From the NCBI RefSeq assembly GCF_038561935.1, contig NZ_CP102770.1, positions 9,796,001 to 9,860,000 of the forward strand: 64,000 bases of DNA, given 5' to 3'. Origin of the DNA: Myxococcus stipitatus (GTDB lineage Bacteria > Myxococcota > Myxococcia > Myxococcales > Myxococcaceae). Position 1 is the first letter of the stretch. The number at the start of each line of letters is the position of its first letter. Under the pieces are notes generated by a model. The model saw nothing but the letters and a program-made list of their open reading frames with translations, was not told where the DNA came from and did not search any database. Shown here in pieces: positions 35,633-44,591 of the stretch. The position numbers and the translations under genes were made by a program.

Positions 35633-37298
35633 CCAGGCGGGCCTCCTGCCCCACCCGCTCCGCGCGGAACCGACGCAGGCGACGGCTGCTCACCAGCAGC
35701 CCGTCGACCCCGCCGGTGGCCGCCCGCGTGAAGCTCACCGCGCCGACCGAGCTGACGAACCGGTCCCCGCCCACGGGCTCCAGGAGGACGTCGCCTCGGC
35801 GAGGCCAGCTCAGCACCAGCTTTGCGTCCACGACCCGCACCGCGTAGGTCATCTCGACCTCGTCGCTGTGGTACTGGCCCACGAGCGTCAGCAGGTCCGC
35901 GCTCGTGGGAAGGGGCGCCTCCACGTGGATGAAGGGTCTGCTCGTGGGCCACGCATCCCGGATGTGCAGCTCGCGAGGTGCCCCCGGCTTCGGCGCGGTG
36001 AAACGCCAGACATGTTTCGACTCACCCGGGCGGAACGCGCCCTCGCCGATGTGGACGAAGGCCGTGGCCCCACCGACCTCGCGCAGCGCGCCGTCCTTGA
36101 CCTCCAGTCGCACGACTTCGTCCGTCAAGGGGCTCCAGTAGTTGCCGGCGAGCGCGGCCAGCTCCGCCTCCGGCAATGCGACGGCCGGCGGCAGCGAGTC
36201 CTTCATGAGGTTCCCCAGGTACACGTCGGCCACCTTCCACACGAGCTCCGAGGAGGGAATCGCGCCGCTGTTGCACAGCAGGACGATGGAGAGCCGCTGG
36301 TCGGGGAAGAGGACGGACTCCGTGCGGAACCCGCCCATCATCCCGTCATGGCCCACCGTGCGCAGGCCGCGATGCTCCATCAGCCGCAGGCCGCCGCCAT
36401 AGCCCGTCACGGTGCCGTCATTCAGCGTGCCGGAGGTCTGCATCAGCGCCCTCACCGCGGGCCCACCGACGCGCCCGTCGAGTTGGTTCTGCTGCCACTT
36501 CAGCAGGTCCCCCACGGTGCTGAACAAACTGCCGGAGCCGTCCGACTGGGGCATGCTGATGCGCCAGTCGCCCTGGCGCTTGTCGGGCGAGTACCCGATG
36601 GCCCTCCGGGGAATGACCGCGAAGGCCCCCTCCTGGAACCGGGTGTCGCTCATGCCGAGCGGCTTGAAGAGACGCTCGTCGGCGAAGTCCCGCAGCGACT
36701 TGCCGGACACGCGGCGCACGATGAGGCCCAGCAGCCCGTATGCGGCATTGGTGTAGAGGACCTCGGCGCCCGGCTCGAAGTTCACGCCACGCTGACGCAT
36801 GATGCCCCACAGGTTGTCCGCCTCGAGCGTCATGTCGTCGCCGCGCCAACCCGCCAGGGCCATCAGCTGGCCCTGCTCGCGCAAGCCGCTGATGTGGTGC
36901 ATCAGGTGCGCGACGGTGCGGGGTGTTCCGAAGTCAGGCAGCTCCGGGATGTGCTTCCGGACGTCGTCGTCCATCGACACCTTGCCCTCCTGCACCAGGA
37001 GCCCGATGGAGAACGCGATGAACTGCTTGGTGATGGAGGCCAGGTTGAACACGGACCTGGGCGTGATGGGGACGTCGTCCTCCAGGTTCGCCCGGCCGTG
37101 GCCCCGCGCGTAGTCCAGCACGCCGTCGCGAGAGACCGCCACCGCGCAGCCGGGCGTGCCCTTGCCGCTCCACGGCGCGAAGAGGGCATCGACGCGGGCA
37201 TGCCGCTGGGCCCGCGCGCCGCGGGGCGCCTGCGCATGGGCGGTGCTTCCAGGAAGGCCCCAGAGGGCCAGCAGCAAGAGGGCGTGGGGACGTCGCAT
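35622..37298 (-). CDS. Serine beta-lactamase-fold hydrolase (class C/DD-peptidase-like), exported
   Basis: A 558-aa penicillin-binding-type serine hydrolase. A signal peptide (ALLLLALWGLPGSTAHA) is followed by the full catalytic set: S88-I-T-K91 (SxxK), Y182-T-N184 (YxN), H317-D-G319 (HxG in place of KTG). Class C-like esterases and D-amino-acid peptidases share this set. The C-terminal 180 residues after about 380 form an added beta-rich domain, lipocalin-like as in many such esterases. The substrate could be peptidoglycan peptides or a small ester; resistance to beta-lactams should not be assumed. Its 3' end overlaps the SWIM gene tail to tail. Confidence 0.88.
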   Translation of the reverse strand: MRRPHALLLLALWGLPGSTAHAQAPRGARAQRHARVDALFAPWSGKGTPGCAVAVSRDGVLDYARGHGRANLEDDVPITPRSVFNLASITKQFIAFSIGLLVQEGKVSMDDDVRKHIPELPDFGTPRTVAHLMHHISGLREQGQLMALAGWRGDDMTLEADNLWGIMRQRGVNFEPGAEVLYTNAAYGLLGLIVRRVSGKSLRDFADERLFKPLGMSDTRFQEGAFAVIPRRAIGYSPDKRQGDWRISMPQSDGSGSLFSTVGDLLKWQQNQLDGRVGGPAVRALMQTSGTLNDGTVTGYGGGLRLMEHRGLRTVGHDGMMGGFRTESVLFPDQRLSIVLLCNSGAIPSSELVWKVADVYLGNLMKDSLPPAVALPEAELAALAGNYWSPLTDEVVRLEVKDGALREVGGATAFVHIGEGAFRPGESKHVWRFTAPKPGAPRELHIRDAWPTSRPFIHVEAPLPTSADLLTLVGQYHSDEVEMTYAVRVVDAKLVLSWPRRGDVLLEPVGGDRFVSSVGAVSFTRAATGGVDGLLVSSRRLRRFRAERVGQEARLARP

Positions 37299-37402
37299 GC
37301 ACGAGAGGATTCCCGAGTCCGCCTCCCGTGCGACGGCGCCATCTGTGAAGCCCCGTCAGGCGTCGGTGAGCCGCGTGTTCCAGCCGGTGAGCCGGCGCCT
37401 CG

Positions 37403-38239
37403 TCACCCGAACCCGGCCCGAGGAGACACGGGCGCGTGGCTCAGCGACTCCAGGAAGGAGCCCAGCGCGGCGTTGACGAGCGAGGGCTCCTCCACCGACG
37501 ACGAGTGCCCCGCGCGAGGCAGCCGCACCAGGCGCGAGCCCGGGATGAGCCGGTGGAGCCGCTCCGCCTTCTCGGGGACGGTGGCCACGTCCTCCTCACC
37601 CACGACGACGAGCGTGGGCACGCGGATGTTCGGCACCTCGTGCGCCACGGTGTTGCGGCGGATGACGCCGTTGACGGCGCGCCAGATGTCCTTGCGGTTC
37701 TCCAACAGGCGCGCCCGCCAGAGCGCCCGCTCCTCCGCGCGGTTCGGGTCCGTGAGGAACGAGCGCCCGAACATGATGCGCATCACCGGGTCCACCACCG
37801 GCCGCAGCCCGGCCAGTCGCGCGATGATGTTGAGCAGCGTGTAGCGCGGCACGTTGAGGACAGGCTCCGGGTCCGGGGACGTCTCCAGCAAGCTGAGCGA
37901 GCGCAGGAGCTCCGGGCGCCGCGCCGCGATGCGCATGCCGATGAAGCCACCCATGGACAGACCGACGAAGTGGCATGGCCGGGCGCCCAGCTTCTCAATC
38001 AACCCCACCGTGTCCAGGTACAGCGTCTCCATGTCGATGGCGTTCACCTCGGGCACCGCGCTGCGGCCCTGTCCCCGGTGGTCGTACGCGATGCACCGGT
38101 AGCGGCCCTTCAGCGCGTCCACCTGAGGGTCGAACAGTCGCGAACTCCACAGCAGGCCATGGCTGAAGAGGATGGGCTCGCCCGGGCCTTCGGAGTCCTC
38201 GTAGTGCAGCTCGGTACCATTCACGGACAACATCGGCAT
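37403..38239 (-). CDS. Alpha/beta-fold hydrolase
   Basis: A 278-aa cytoplasmic alpha/beta hydrolase. The nucleophile elbow is G93-L-S95-M-G97, the oxyanion region HGLLWSS is near residue 27, and the acid/base residues are expected in VVGEEDVATV and RAGHSSSVEEP near the C-terminus. YDHRGQGRS near residue 52 is the typical strand-4 motif of esterases/lactonases of this class. A GGGAGGGG-like element precedes the ATG at 38239; the long upstream extension in the same frame (to 38485) overlaps the orphan ATPase gene and is rejected. Substrate unknown. Confidence 0.88.
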   Translation of the reverse strand: MPMLSVNGTELHYEDSEGPGEPILFSHGLLWSSRLFDPQVDALKGRYRCIAYDHRGQGRSAVPEVNAIDMETLYLDTVGLIEKLGARPCHFVGLSMGGFIGMRIAARRPELLRSLSLLETSPDPEPVLNVPRYTLLNIIARLAGLRPVVDPVMRIMFGRSFLTDPNRAEERALWRARLLENRKDIWRAVNGVIRRNTVAHEVPNIRVPTLVVVGEEDVATVPEKAERLHRLIPGSRLVRLPRAGHSSSVEEPSLVNAALGSFLESLSHAPVSPRAGFG

Positions 38240-38360
38240 GGCGGTTCCCCTCCCACGTCTCGCAGGATAGGCCACCTCGTGACGCGGCATGACAACAGTC
38301 GTGACACAGCGCGCGAGCTGTCGACTCGCCGACGCCCGCCCACGAATGTGCGCTCCGGGG

Positions 38361-39593
38361 TTACCAGAGCCCTTGCGCTTGGAGCAGTGCGCCCAGCTGC
38401 CCGGGCGTCGCGGTGCTGGCGGCGAACAGGCGCTCGGCGGCCTCGGGGGAGGGGTCCTCCCAGATGAGCACCCCGGAGCCCTCATCCCGCCTGCACCACA
38501 CCAGGCTGTCGCGCACGTGCTGGGGAGAGGTGAAGGTCAGCAGGTCCAACAGGACGGGGCTCTGGCTGGTGAGGAAGCTCTGCCGCGCGCCCAGCGGCTC
38601 CAGGGTGGCCCGCACCAGCCGGGGGTGCAGTGAGTGCGCCACCTCGTCGGCGACGACCACCGCGCGGGCCCGGGACAGGTAGTGCTGGAGCGCGAGCACG
38701 CGCTTCTGTCCGTGGCCCAGCTGGCGCGCGGAGACGCGCGTCCCATCCGAGCCCACGAAGTCCAGCTCCAGGCCCCCCAGCGTCTGCGACTCGTACTTCC
38801 CCTCGAGCGGCGTCTCCACGGGGACCAGGCTGGCCTCCGCGGCGCTGAAGCCCAGCAGCCGCGCGGTGTCGCGCAGGAAGGGGATGGAGTCGGACGGGAC
38901 GACGTAGCGCGGGCCGCCCCACTGCGAGGCCGCCAGCCGCCGCAGTCCATCCAGCAGCGCCTCCGAGGCCAGCCCCGTGCCCGTGGCGAGCACCCCCTCC
39001 GCGCGCCGCGAGAGCCGCAGCTCCACCTGATAGAGCTGCTCGAAGTACGCCAGCCCCTCGTCGAAGCGGCTCAGGCCCGCCAGCGCGGACACCTCGCGGG
39101 CCATGGCGAGGAGCGGCTCGACGGTGGCGGTGCCCTCGCCCGTCTTCTCCACCCAGGCGATGCCGCCCGACATGAGCACCAGCCACAGGCGGCCAGCGAC
39201 CTCCGGGGCGATGCGCTCCTGCACCACCAGCGACGCATCATCCTGGCGGGAGACGGTGACCTGGAGTCCCTCGCGTCGGATGACCAGGGGCCAGGCCATG
39301 TCGCGCGGCGCGACGACGATGTCCATGGAGAGGCCGGTGTCCGGCGCGTTGCGGACCCGCACGGTGATGCGGCCGGTGTCCGCGGCCAGCGCGTACTCCA
39401 GGTCCAGCGGCTCCTCGGCCAGGGACGTGAAGTCGGAGCTGGCCACCGCCGCGACCAGGTCCAACAGCAGCGTCTTCCCCGTGCCGTTGAAACCGACCAG
39501 GACGTTGAAGGACGGACTGAACGACAGCCGCGTCCCCGGCTTCACGGTGCGGAACTGGTGAACCTGGAGCCATTGGAGCTTGAGCATCGCCAC
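38361..39593 (-). CDS. Orphan ABC/SMC-type ATPase (AAA_21-like)
   Basis: A 410-aa cytoplasmic ATPase of the RecF/OLD-like kind. It begins with a strand-rich lobe (LKLQWLQVHQFRTV), Walker A VGFNGTGKT (G34-T41), a signature-like RQLGHGQKRVLAL near residue 292, and Walker B AVVVADEVAHSLHP near residue 313 followed by the switch segment FLTSQSPVLLDLL. No nuclease, TOPRIM or membrane gene is adjacent, so a partner, if any, is not visible. ATPases of this family often act in phage defence or DNA repair, but nothing in the sequence settles this. The start may instead be the ATG at 39587. Confidence 0.78.
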   Translation of the reverse strand: MAMLKLQWLQVHQFRTVKPGTRLSFSPSFNVLVGFNGTGKTLLLDLVAAVASSDFTSLAEEPLDLEYALAADTGRITVRVRNAPDTGLSMDIVVAPRDMAWPLVIRREGLQVTVSRQDDASLVVQERIAPEVAGRLWLVLMSGGIAWVEKTGEGTATVEPLLAMAREVSALAGLSRFDEGLAYFEQLYQVELRLSRRAEGVLATGTGLASEALLDGLRRLAASQWGGPRYVVPSDSIPFLRDTARLLGFSAAEASLVPVETPLEGKYESQTLGGLELDFVGSDGTRVSARQLGHGQKRVLALQHYLSRARAVVVADEVAHSLHPRLVRATLEPLGARQSFLTSQSPVLLDLLTFTSPQHVRDSLVWCRRDEGSGVLIWEDPSPEAAERLFAASTATPGQLGALLQAQGLW

Positions 39594-39733
39594 CAGCCTC
39601 CTCTCCAGGGTGCGCCAGGGTCAACCCCACTTGTGACATCTTCCGCTACAGAAAGTGAAGTCACACAAAACCCATTGTGAACACACGCAATAGCAGCCAG
39701 GGTGTGATTGCAATCCCATCACGGAGGTTTCAC
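39594..39733. promoter_or_regulatory. AT-rich divergent promoter region with TGTGAC/GTCACA half-sites
   Basis: This 140-bp region between divergent genes is far more AT-rich than its surroundings. It contains TGTGAC (39632-39637) and GTCACA (39660-39665) as an inverted repeat with a 22-bp gap, and a further TTGTGA near 39674. The gap is too wide for a standard CRP site. Promoters for both the ATPase and the secreted protein should lie here. Confidence 0.35.
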
Positions 39734-40750
39734 ATGCCATCGCACCGGGCCCCCGCCCCGTCGTCGCAGGTGTATCCGCTCGCCGTCCTCGCGCTCCTGG
39801 CCATCGCCACCTGGAGTCCCCCCGCACAGGCCAGGGGCATCAACCCCATCCTCGGCTTCGCGCACTTCGACCATCGCGACCCGCCCCCCGTGCTGGAGCG
39901 AGCCTGCAAGTACACGGCGCAGTACTCATGTCACTGCAAGGTGGGCACCCAGGTCCCGCTCTTCAACATGGTCAGCGGTTGCTCCGACATCAGCGAGGCT
40001 GACGCCCTGCAAAGGGCGGAGATTGCCTGCTCGATGCTCTGCCTGGACTCGCAGCGGGACGCGGGGGGATTCAACGGGGGAGGCGGCGTGCTCAGCCCCG
40101 CGCACACGCCGGGCAAGGGCGTGTCACTGGAGGGCGCGGGCACCGTCATTCCGCGCGAGGGTGGGGGCTACGTCGGCTTCGTCCCGCGCACGGGTGAAGT
40201 CGTCGGCCCGCTGGCGGAGAAGGAGAAGGTGGGCGAGTGGCTCGTCGAGCAGACCCAGGTCCCCTGGCTCTGGTTCGCGCCCGGCAAGGAGGCCACGCCG
40301 TGGGAGGACCCGACGGGTTCGTCCGCCTTCGCGCAGGCGTTCTGGAGCCAGGAGGGCGCGCCCCGGCCCCCGGGGCCGTGTACCTCCTTCGTCCAGCAGG
40401 CGTGCCCCCTCCAGGACGTGAAGCTGGGGGACAGCGTCCAGGCCTGCGCGAAGGATGAAGACGACGCGCGCCGCATCGCCGACTCGGCGTGCGCGCCCAT
40501 CCGCTACAACGCCCTGAGGCAGAAGCACCGGACGCTGGGCATCGCGGGTGACTCCGAGAGCCCTCGGGCGCCCTCCGCCACCGTCGTGGCCGTGGCCCCG
40601 ATGCGGTTCATCGGCCTGCTCCCCTCCAGCGTGGAGCCCATCGGCCCCACGGAGGACTGGGGCACGCTGGTGGACGAGCTCCTCGAGAGGACCCAGGGCG
40701 GCACCGTGTGGCTCTCCGGCCCGCCCGAGTACTACAGCCCCAAGGAGTGA
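39734..40750 (+). CDS. Secreted Cys-containing protein, function unknown
   Basis: A 338-aa exported protein. The signal peptide (hydrophobic core LAVLALLAIATW, cleavage near AQA) follows a short basic N-terminus. Two Cys clusters, one near residues 55-95 (CKYTAQYSCHCKV; CSMLCLDS) and one near 215-260 (CTSFVQQACPLQ; ACAKDEDDARRIADSAC), suggest two small disulfide-stabilised modules that may be related repeats, joined by a Gly-rich linker (GGFNGGGG) and a Trp-rich segment (WLVEQTQVPWLWFAPGKE). No family recognised. GGAGG lies 7 nt upstream of the chosen ATG. Ends before a perfect hairpin. Confidence 0.75.
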   Translation: MPSHRAPAPSSQVYPLAVLALLAIATWSPPAQARGINPILGFAHFDHRDPPPVLERACKYTAQYSCHCKVGTQVPLFNMVSGCSDISEADALQRAEIACSMLCLDSQRDAGGFNGGGGVLSPAHTPGKGVSLEGAGTVIPREGGGYVGFVPRTGEVVGPLAEKEKVGEWLVEQTQVPWLWFAPGKEATPWEDPTGSSAFAQAFWSQEGAPRPPGPCTSFVQQACPLQDVKLGDSVQACAKDEDDARRIADSACAPIRYNALRQKHRTLGIAGDSESPRAPSATVVAVAPMRFIGLLPSSVEPIGPTEDWGTLVDELLERTQGGTVWLSGPPEYYSPKE

Positions 40751-40775
40751 GCTGAGCCCCACCCCGGGACTCAAC

Positions 40776-40806
40776 CCAGGATGGCCAACATAAACGGCCA
40801 TCCTGG
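40776..40806 (+). terminator. Hairpin terminator after the secreted Cys protein
   Basis: A perfect 11-bp inverted repeat, CCAGGATGGCC / GGCCATCCTGG, with a 9-nt A-rich loop, 26 nt after the stop codon. It separates this gene from the multiheme cytochrome gene. Confidence 0.75.
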
Positions 40807-40860
40807 TCAGCCATGCTTGTCACGACAGGGCGTGACGGGCAGCATCGAGGCACTTCCGAC

Positions 40861-42894
40861 ATGCGCCCCGTCCGCCCTGCCCTGCTCGCCCTGGTCTTCT
40901 TCGCACTGCTTGGCACGGCCGCGGGAGTCACGCTCGCGCTGCGCGGAAAGAGCGACGAGCCGCCCCCCGTAGCCACCGCTCCCGCGCCCAAGGCCGCACC
41001 GGCTCCCGCGAAGGAGAACGTCTCCTCGCTCCGCGCCTCCCAGGTCGGCGCCAAGGCCTGCGGCGAGTGCCACGAAGACCAGCACGCGGGCTGGAGCAAG
41101 GACTGGCACGCGCGCGCCCTGTCTCCCGCGACGCCCGGGTTCGTGGTGGGCGACTACACCCCGGGGACCCACTTCAAGGGTGACTCCAGCGAGGCGTGGA
41201 TGCGCCGCGACGGAGACCACCACTTCATGCGCACCAAGGGCGCGGACGGGCAGCTCTCGGAGTTCCCGGTGCGGTGGGTGGTGGGCGGCAAGCGGATGCA
41301 GGACCCCGTCACCGTGTTGTCCGATGGCCGCTGGCAGGTGCTGCCCGTCTACTTCCACGTCACCGGCCAGGGCGAGTGGGTGGACTACTCGGAGACGAAG
41401 CAGGGCGCGCTCACGCCGGACCATCCCTTCTTCTGGACCAACTTCCGCCGCGGCGCCCAGCACGCGTGCCTGGACTGCCACGTCACCGGGCTCGACGCGC
41501 GCTATGACCGCGCCACGCACACGTGGTCCACGCGCTTCACCGACGCGGGCGTCGGGTGCGAGAGCTGCCACGGCCCCGGCGCGAAGCACGCGGACACGCA
41601 GGACCCCCAGGACATCATCCAGCCCGGGAAGCTGCCCGCGGAGCGGGGCTTCGCGGTGTGCGCGCAGTGCCATGGCCCGCGCCGTCCCCTCTTCCCCATC
41701 CTGGACGGCGAGCACCGCTTCCAGCCCGGCCAGCGCTACGAGGACTTCTACCAACCCATCGTCCTCTTCGTCGGCACCGAGCGCTCCGGCGACTACTTCA
41801 CCGACGGGCGCCCCAGCACCTCCAGCTTCGAGTACCAGGCCCTCATCCAGTCCCGCTGCCACACGCAGGGCGGCGCCACCTGCCTCACCTGCCACACCGC
41901 GCCGCATGACCCGCAGGCGCCCAACGAGCTGCACCTTCCCGAGAAGCCCTCCGCCACCGTCTCCGCGGGCTCCGCCACGTGCCAGCAGTGCCACGCGGAC
42001 CTCTTCGCCGCGGGCTCGCGCCACACGCGGCACCGCGCGCGCGAGGCCCAGGACTGCGTGGCCTGCCACATGCCGCCCGTCGTCTCCGGTGTGCTGGACA
42101 AGTTCGCGGACCACGCGCTGGACGTGCCCGCGCCCCAGAACACCGCGCGCCATGGCATCCCCAACGCCTGCAACGCCTGTCACACGAAAGAGACGCCGGA
42201 GGCCATGACCAAGGCCCTGGCGAAGGGGTGGCCCCAGGCCGCGAAGCGACAGGAGCGGCGTCTGCGATTGGCGGACGCCTTCGACGAGAAGACGGCGAGC
42301 ACCGCCCGCCCCGCGCTGGAGGCCGTGCTCGCGGACACGCACGAGGTGCCGTCACTGCGCGGCGCCGCGGCGAGGCTGCTCGCCCAGCGCCACAAGGGCG
42401 AGGCGGTGACGGCGCTGCACACCGCGCTGAAGGGGACCCAGGACAGCCGGCTGCGCCTGGACCTCATCGAGTCACTGGGCCTCGCGGGCGGAGGCAAGGA
42501 CGCGAGCGAGGACCTGGCGGCGCTGCTCCGGGATGACTCCACCTGGGTGCGTCAGGCCTCCGCGTTGACGCTCGCGAGCCTGGGGGACGCGCGCGGGGTC
42601 TCGGCCCTGGAGCAGCTCGCCTCCGGGCCGGAGACGTCGTCGCTGGTCCAGCCGCACATCCTGCTCGCGCAGCTGGCGGTGCGCCGCAAGGACCTGGCCA
42701 CCGCGGCGCGGGAGTACGAGCGCGCGCTGGACCTGCAGCCCTACAACGTCGACGCGCTCATCCGACTGGCGGACATCTACGTCGTCCAGGGGAACGTGAA
42801 GCAGGGCCAGGAGCGACTGGCGGAAGCGCTGCGCTTCGACCCGCAGAGCCGCCCCGCCCGTCAGCGTCTGTCCATGCTCAAACAGGGCCGCTGA
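40861..42894 (+). CDS. Octaheme c-type cytochrome with C-terminal HEAT-like and TPR-like repeats
   Basis: A 677-aa periplasmic protein: one N-terminal membrane/signal helix (LLALVFFALLGTAAGVTLAL), then eight CxxCH heme motifs: CGECH, CLDCH, CESCH, CAQCH, CLTCH, CQQCH, CVACH, CNACH. The cytochrome c554/hydroxylamine-oxidoreductase-like spacing suggests electron transfer or reduction of small N- or S-compounds; no catalytic lysine ligand (CxxCK) is present. After about residue 440 the sequence becomes HEAT-like (SLRGAAARLLAQRHKG; WVRQASALTLASLGDARG) and then TPR-like (LATAAREYERALDLQPYNVDALIRLADIYVVQG), which should bind a partner protein. The ATG at 40861 is preferred over 40813, which overlaps the region just after the hairpin terminator. 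Confidence 0.88.
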   Translation: MRPVRPALLALVFFALLGTAAGVTLALRGKSDEPPPVATAPAPKAAPAPAKENVSSLRASQVGAKACGECHEDQHAGWSKDWHARALSPATPGFVVGDYTPGTHFKGDSSEAWMRRDGDHHFMRTKGADGQLSEFPVRWVVGGKRMQDPVTVLSDGRWQVLPVYFHVTGQGEWVDYSETKQGALTPDHPFFWTNFRRGAQHACLDCHVTGLDARYDRATHTWSTRFTDAGVGCESCHGPGAKHADTQDPQDIIQPGKLPAERGFAVCAQCHGPRRPLFPILDGEHRFQPGQRYEDFYQPIVLFVGTERSGDYFTDGRPSTSSFEYQALIQSRCHTQGGATCLTCHTAPHDPQAPNELHLPEKPSATVSAGSATCQQCHADLFAAGSRHTRHRAREAQDCVACHMPPVVSGVLDKFADHALDVPAPQNTARHGIPNACNACHTKETPEAMTKALAKGWPQAAKRQERRLRLADAFDEKTASTARPALEAVLADTHEVPSLRGAAARLLAQRHKGEAVTALHTALKGTQDSRLRLDLIESLGLAGGGKDASEDLAALLRDDSTWVRQASALTLASLGDARGVSALEQLASGPETSSLVQPHILLAQLAVRRKDLATAAREYERALDLQPYNVDALIRLADIYVVQGNVKQGQERLAEALRFDPQSRPARQRLSMLKQGR

Positions 42895-43016
42895 ACATCC
42901 CCGTCGTGCTCCATCCACTGTTGAGCAGGCAGGCGCCACGTCTGTCCAACAGGCGCGCCCTGGCCCCAAGGTACGTGGCCGGTATCGGGTGACTCCCCTA
43001 CCTCAGGGCACCCGTT

Positions 43017-44591
43017 ATGAACGCCCTGCTGCTCGCCCTCCTGCTCTCGCACCTCGGCCCCCGGCCGGAGGTGTTGCTCGGCGCGACGCCCGCGGCTCGA
43101 GCCCGCGGCAAGCCCCCCGTGCGCAAGGTGAAGGCCACCCAGGCCTCCACGCCCGACACGCCGCCCGACGCCAGCGCGAAGCCGCCCCAGGGCCTGCCCC
43201 CGGAGGGCGCCGAGGCCCAGGCCCCATCCGGGCCTCCCACGCCCGAGGTCTCCGACCCGCTGCTGACGCCCGTGCCTCCCGCGCCCATCCAGATGCGCTC
43301 CTGGGATGAGGCCCTGGAGCTGGTGCGCCAGCGCTCCACGGACCTGAGCACGGCGCACGCGCAGGTGGAGTCCGCGGGAGGACAGGCCCGCGTCGCGCTG
43401 GCGGGCCTGCTGCCCAGCCTCAACGGCACCGTGCTCACGCAGCTGAACATCCTGGACACCGACAACACGTCGCTCTTCTTCGGAGGAGGCAGCGGAGGCG
43501 GAGGGGGACTCGGCGGCGGGACGACGGGCTTCCAGACCACGAACCCGCCCGTGACAGGGGGGACGGACGTCAAGACCCCCACCCAGCCGCCCGTGGCGGG
43601 GCTGCTCACGGCCTCGGTGGCGCTCTTCAACTACCAGGCCATCACCACGCTGCGCACCGCGCGCGAGGGCCAGCGCACCGCGACGTTGTCCCTGGCGGAG
43701 ACGCGCCGGCAGCTGAGCCTCGCGCTCGCCCGCGCCCTGGTCGCCGTGGCCGCGCAGGAGCGCCTGGCCGAGGTCAACCGCGTCAACCTGCGCTCGGCGC
43801 TGGAGCGGCTCGCCCTCGCGCAGCGGCGGCTGGAGCTGGGCGCGGGCACGCGGCTGGACGTGGTGCGCGTGCAGCAGGACGCGGAGACGGCGCGCGCGCT
43901 GGTCGTCGTGGGTGACGAGGACCTGCGCAAGGCGCGCGAGGCCCTGGGGCTGGCGCTGGGCACGCCCGAGGCGGTGGGGCTGGCGCCCGGGGTGCGCGTG
44001 GAGTCGCTGATGGAGCGCGCGCAGAAGGACTGCCGCCCGCTGGAGAACGTGGAGGGGCGCTCCGACCTGGCCGCGGCGCGCTCGCGCATCACCGTGGCCG
44101 AGCGACAGATTTCGTCGGTGAAGGCGCAGTACGTGCCTTCGATTTCACTGAGCAGCACCACCGTGGCCCTCACGGTGAAGGAGGACGCGGTGAACGTGCC
44201 CTTCTGGAACATCGGCGCCACGCTGAGCCTGCCCTTCTGGGACGGCGGCGTGCGCGAGGGCCTGCTCCGGCAGTCGCGCGCGCAGGCGACCACGGCGCGG
44301 CAGCAGTCGCTGGCGCTGGAGCGCTCGGTCACCATCGAGGTGGCGCAGGCGCGGCGCGGGGTGAAGGTGGCGCAGGACTCGCGCGACATCTCCTCGCGCG
44401 AGCAGAAGCTGGCCGAGGAGAACGACCGGCTGACCCGGCGCAGCTTCGAGGTGGGCACGGGCACCAGCCTGGAGCTCATCCAGACCGCGGCGGCGCTGCG
44501 GCAGGCGGAGCTGGCGTTGGTGGTGCGGGAGTTTCAACTCGAGCGAGCCAAGGTCGAGGCATTCCTGGCGGAGGCGGCATGCGACTGGTGA
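43017..44591 (+). CDS. TolC-family outer-membrane efflux channel
   Basis: A 524-aa outer-membrane factor. The first 100 residues are signal-like and Pro/Ala-rich; the TolC fold starts about residue 95 (SWDEALELVRQRSTDLSTAH). Two homologous halves of long coiled helices are visible (ERLALAQRRLELGAGTRLDV; EQKLAEENDRLTRRSFEVGTGTSLELI), the usual signature of trimeric channels. A Gly-rich stretch (FFGGGSGGGGGLGGGTTGF, about residues 154-172) followed by a Pro/Thr-rich segment lies where the first beta-barrel strands or loop are expected, an unusual insertion. First gene of the tripartite efflux operon; its 3' end overlaps the adaptor gene by 13 bp. Confidence 0.88.
   Translation: MNALLLALLLSHLGPRPEVLLGATPAARARGKPPVRKVKATQASTPDTPPDASAKPPQGLPPEGAEAQAPSGPPTPEVSDPLLTPVPPAPIQMRSWDEALELVRQRSTDLSTAHAQVESAGGQARVALAGLLPSLNGTVLTQLNILDTDNTSLFFGGGSGGGGGLGGGTTGFQTTNPPVTGGTDVKTPTQPPVAGLLTASVALFNYQAITTLRTAREGQRTATLSLAETRRQLSLALARALVAVAAQERLAEVNRVNLRSALERLALAQRRLELGAGTRLDVVRVQQDAETARALVVVGDEDLRKAREALGLALGTPEAVGLAPGVRVESLMERAQKDCRPLENVEGRSDLAAARSRITVAERQISSVKAQYVPSISLSSTTVALTVKEDAVNVPFWNIGATLSLPFWDGGVREGLLRQSRAQATTARQQSLALERSVTIEVAQARRGVKVAQDSRDISSREQKLAEENDRLTRRSFEVGTGTSLELIQTAAALRQAELALVVREFQLERAKVEAFLAEAACDW

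Noticed and set aside
35622..37298. Antibiotic-resistance beta-lactamase
   Set aside because: The SxxK/YxN/HxG set fits many esterases and D-peptidases, and an extra C-terminal beta-rich domain is atypical of resistance enzymes.
40807..42342. 511-aa minus-strand frame opposite the octaheme cytochrome gene
   Set aside because: Antisense shadow; eight CxxCH motifs on the plus strand settle the coding strand.
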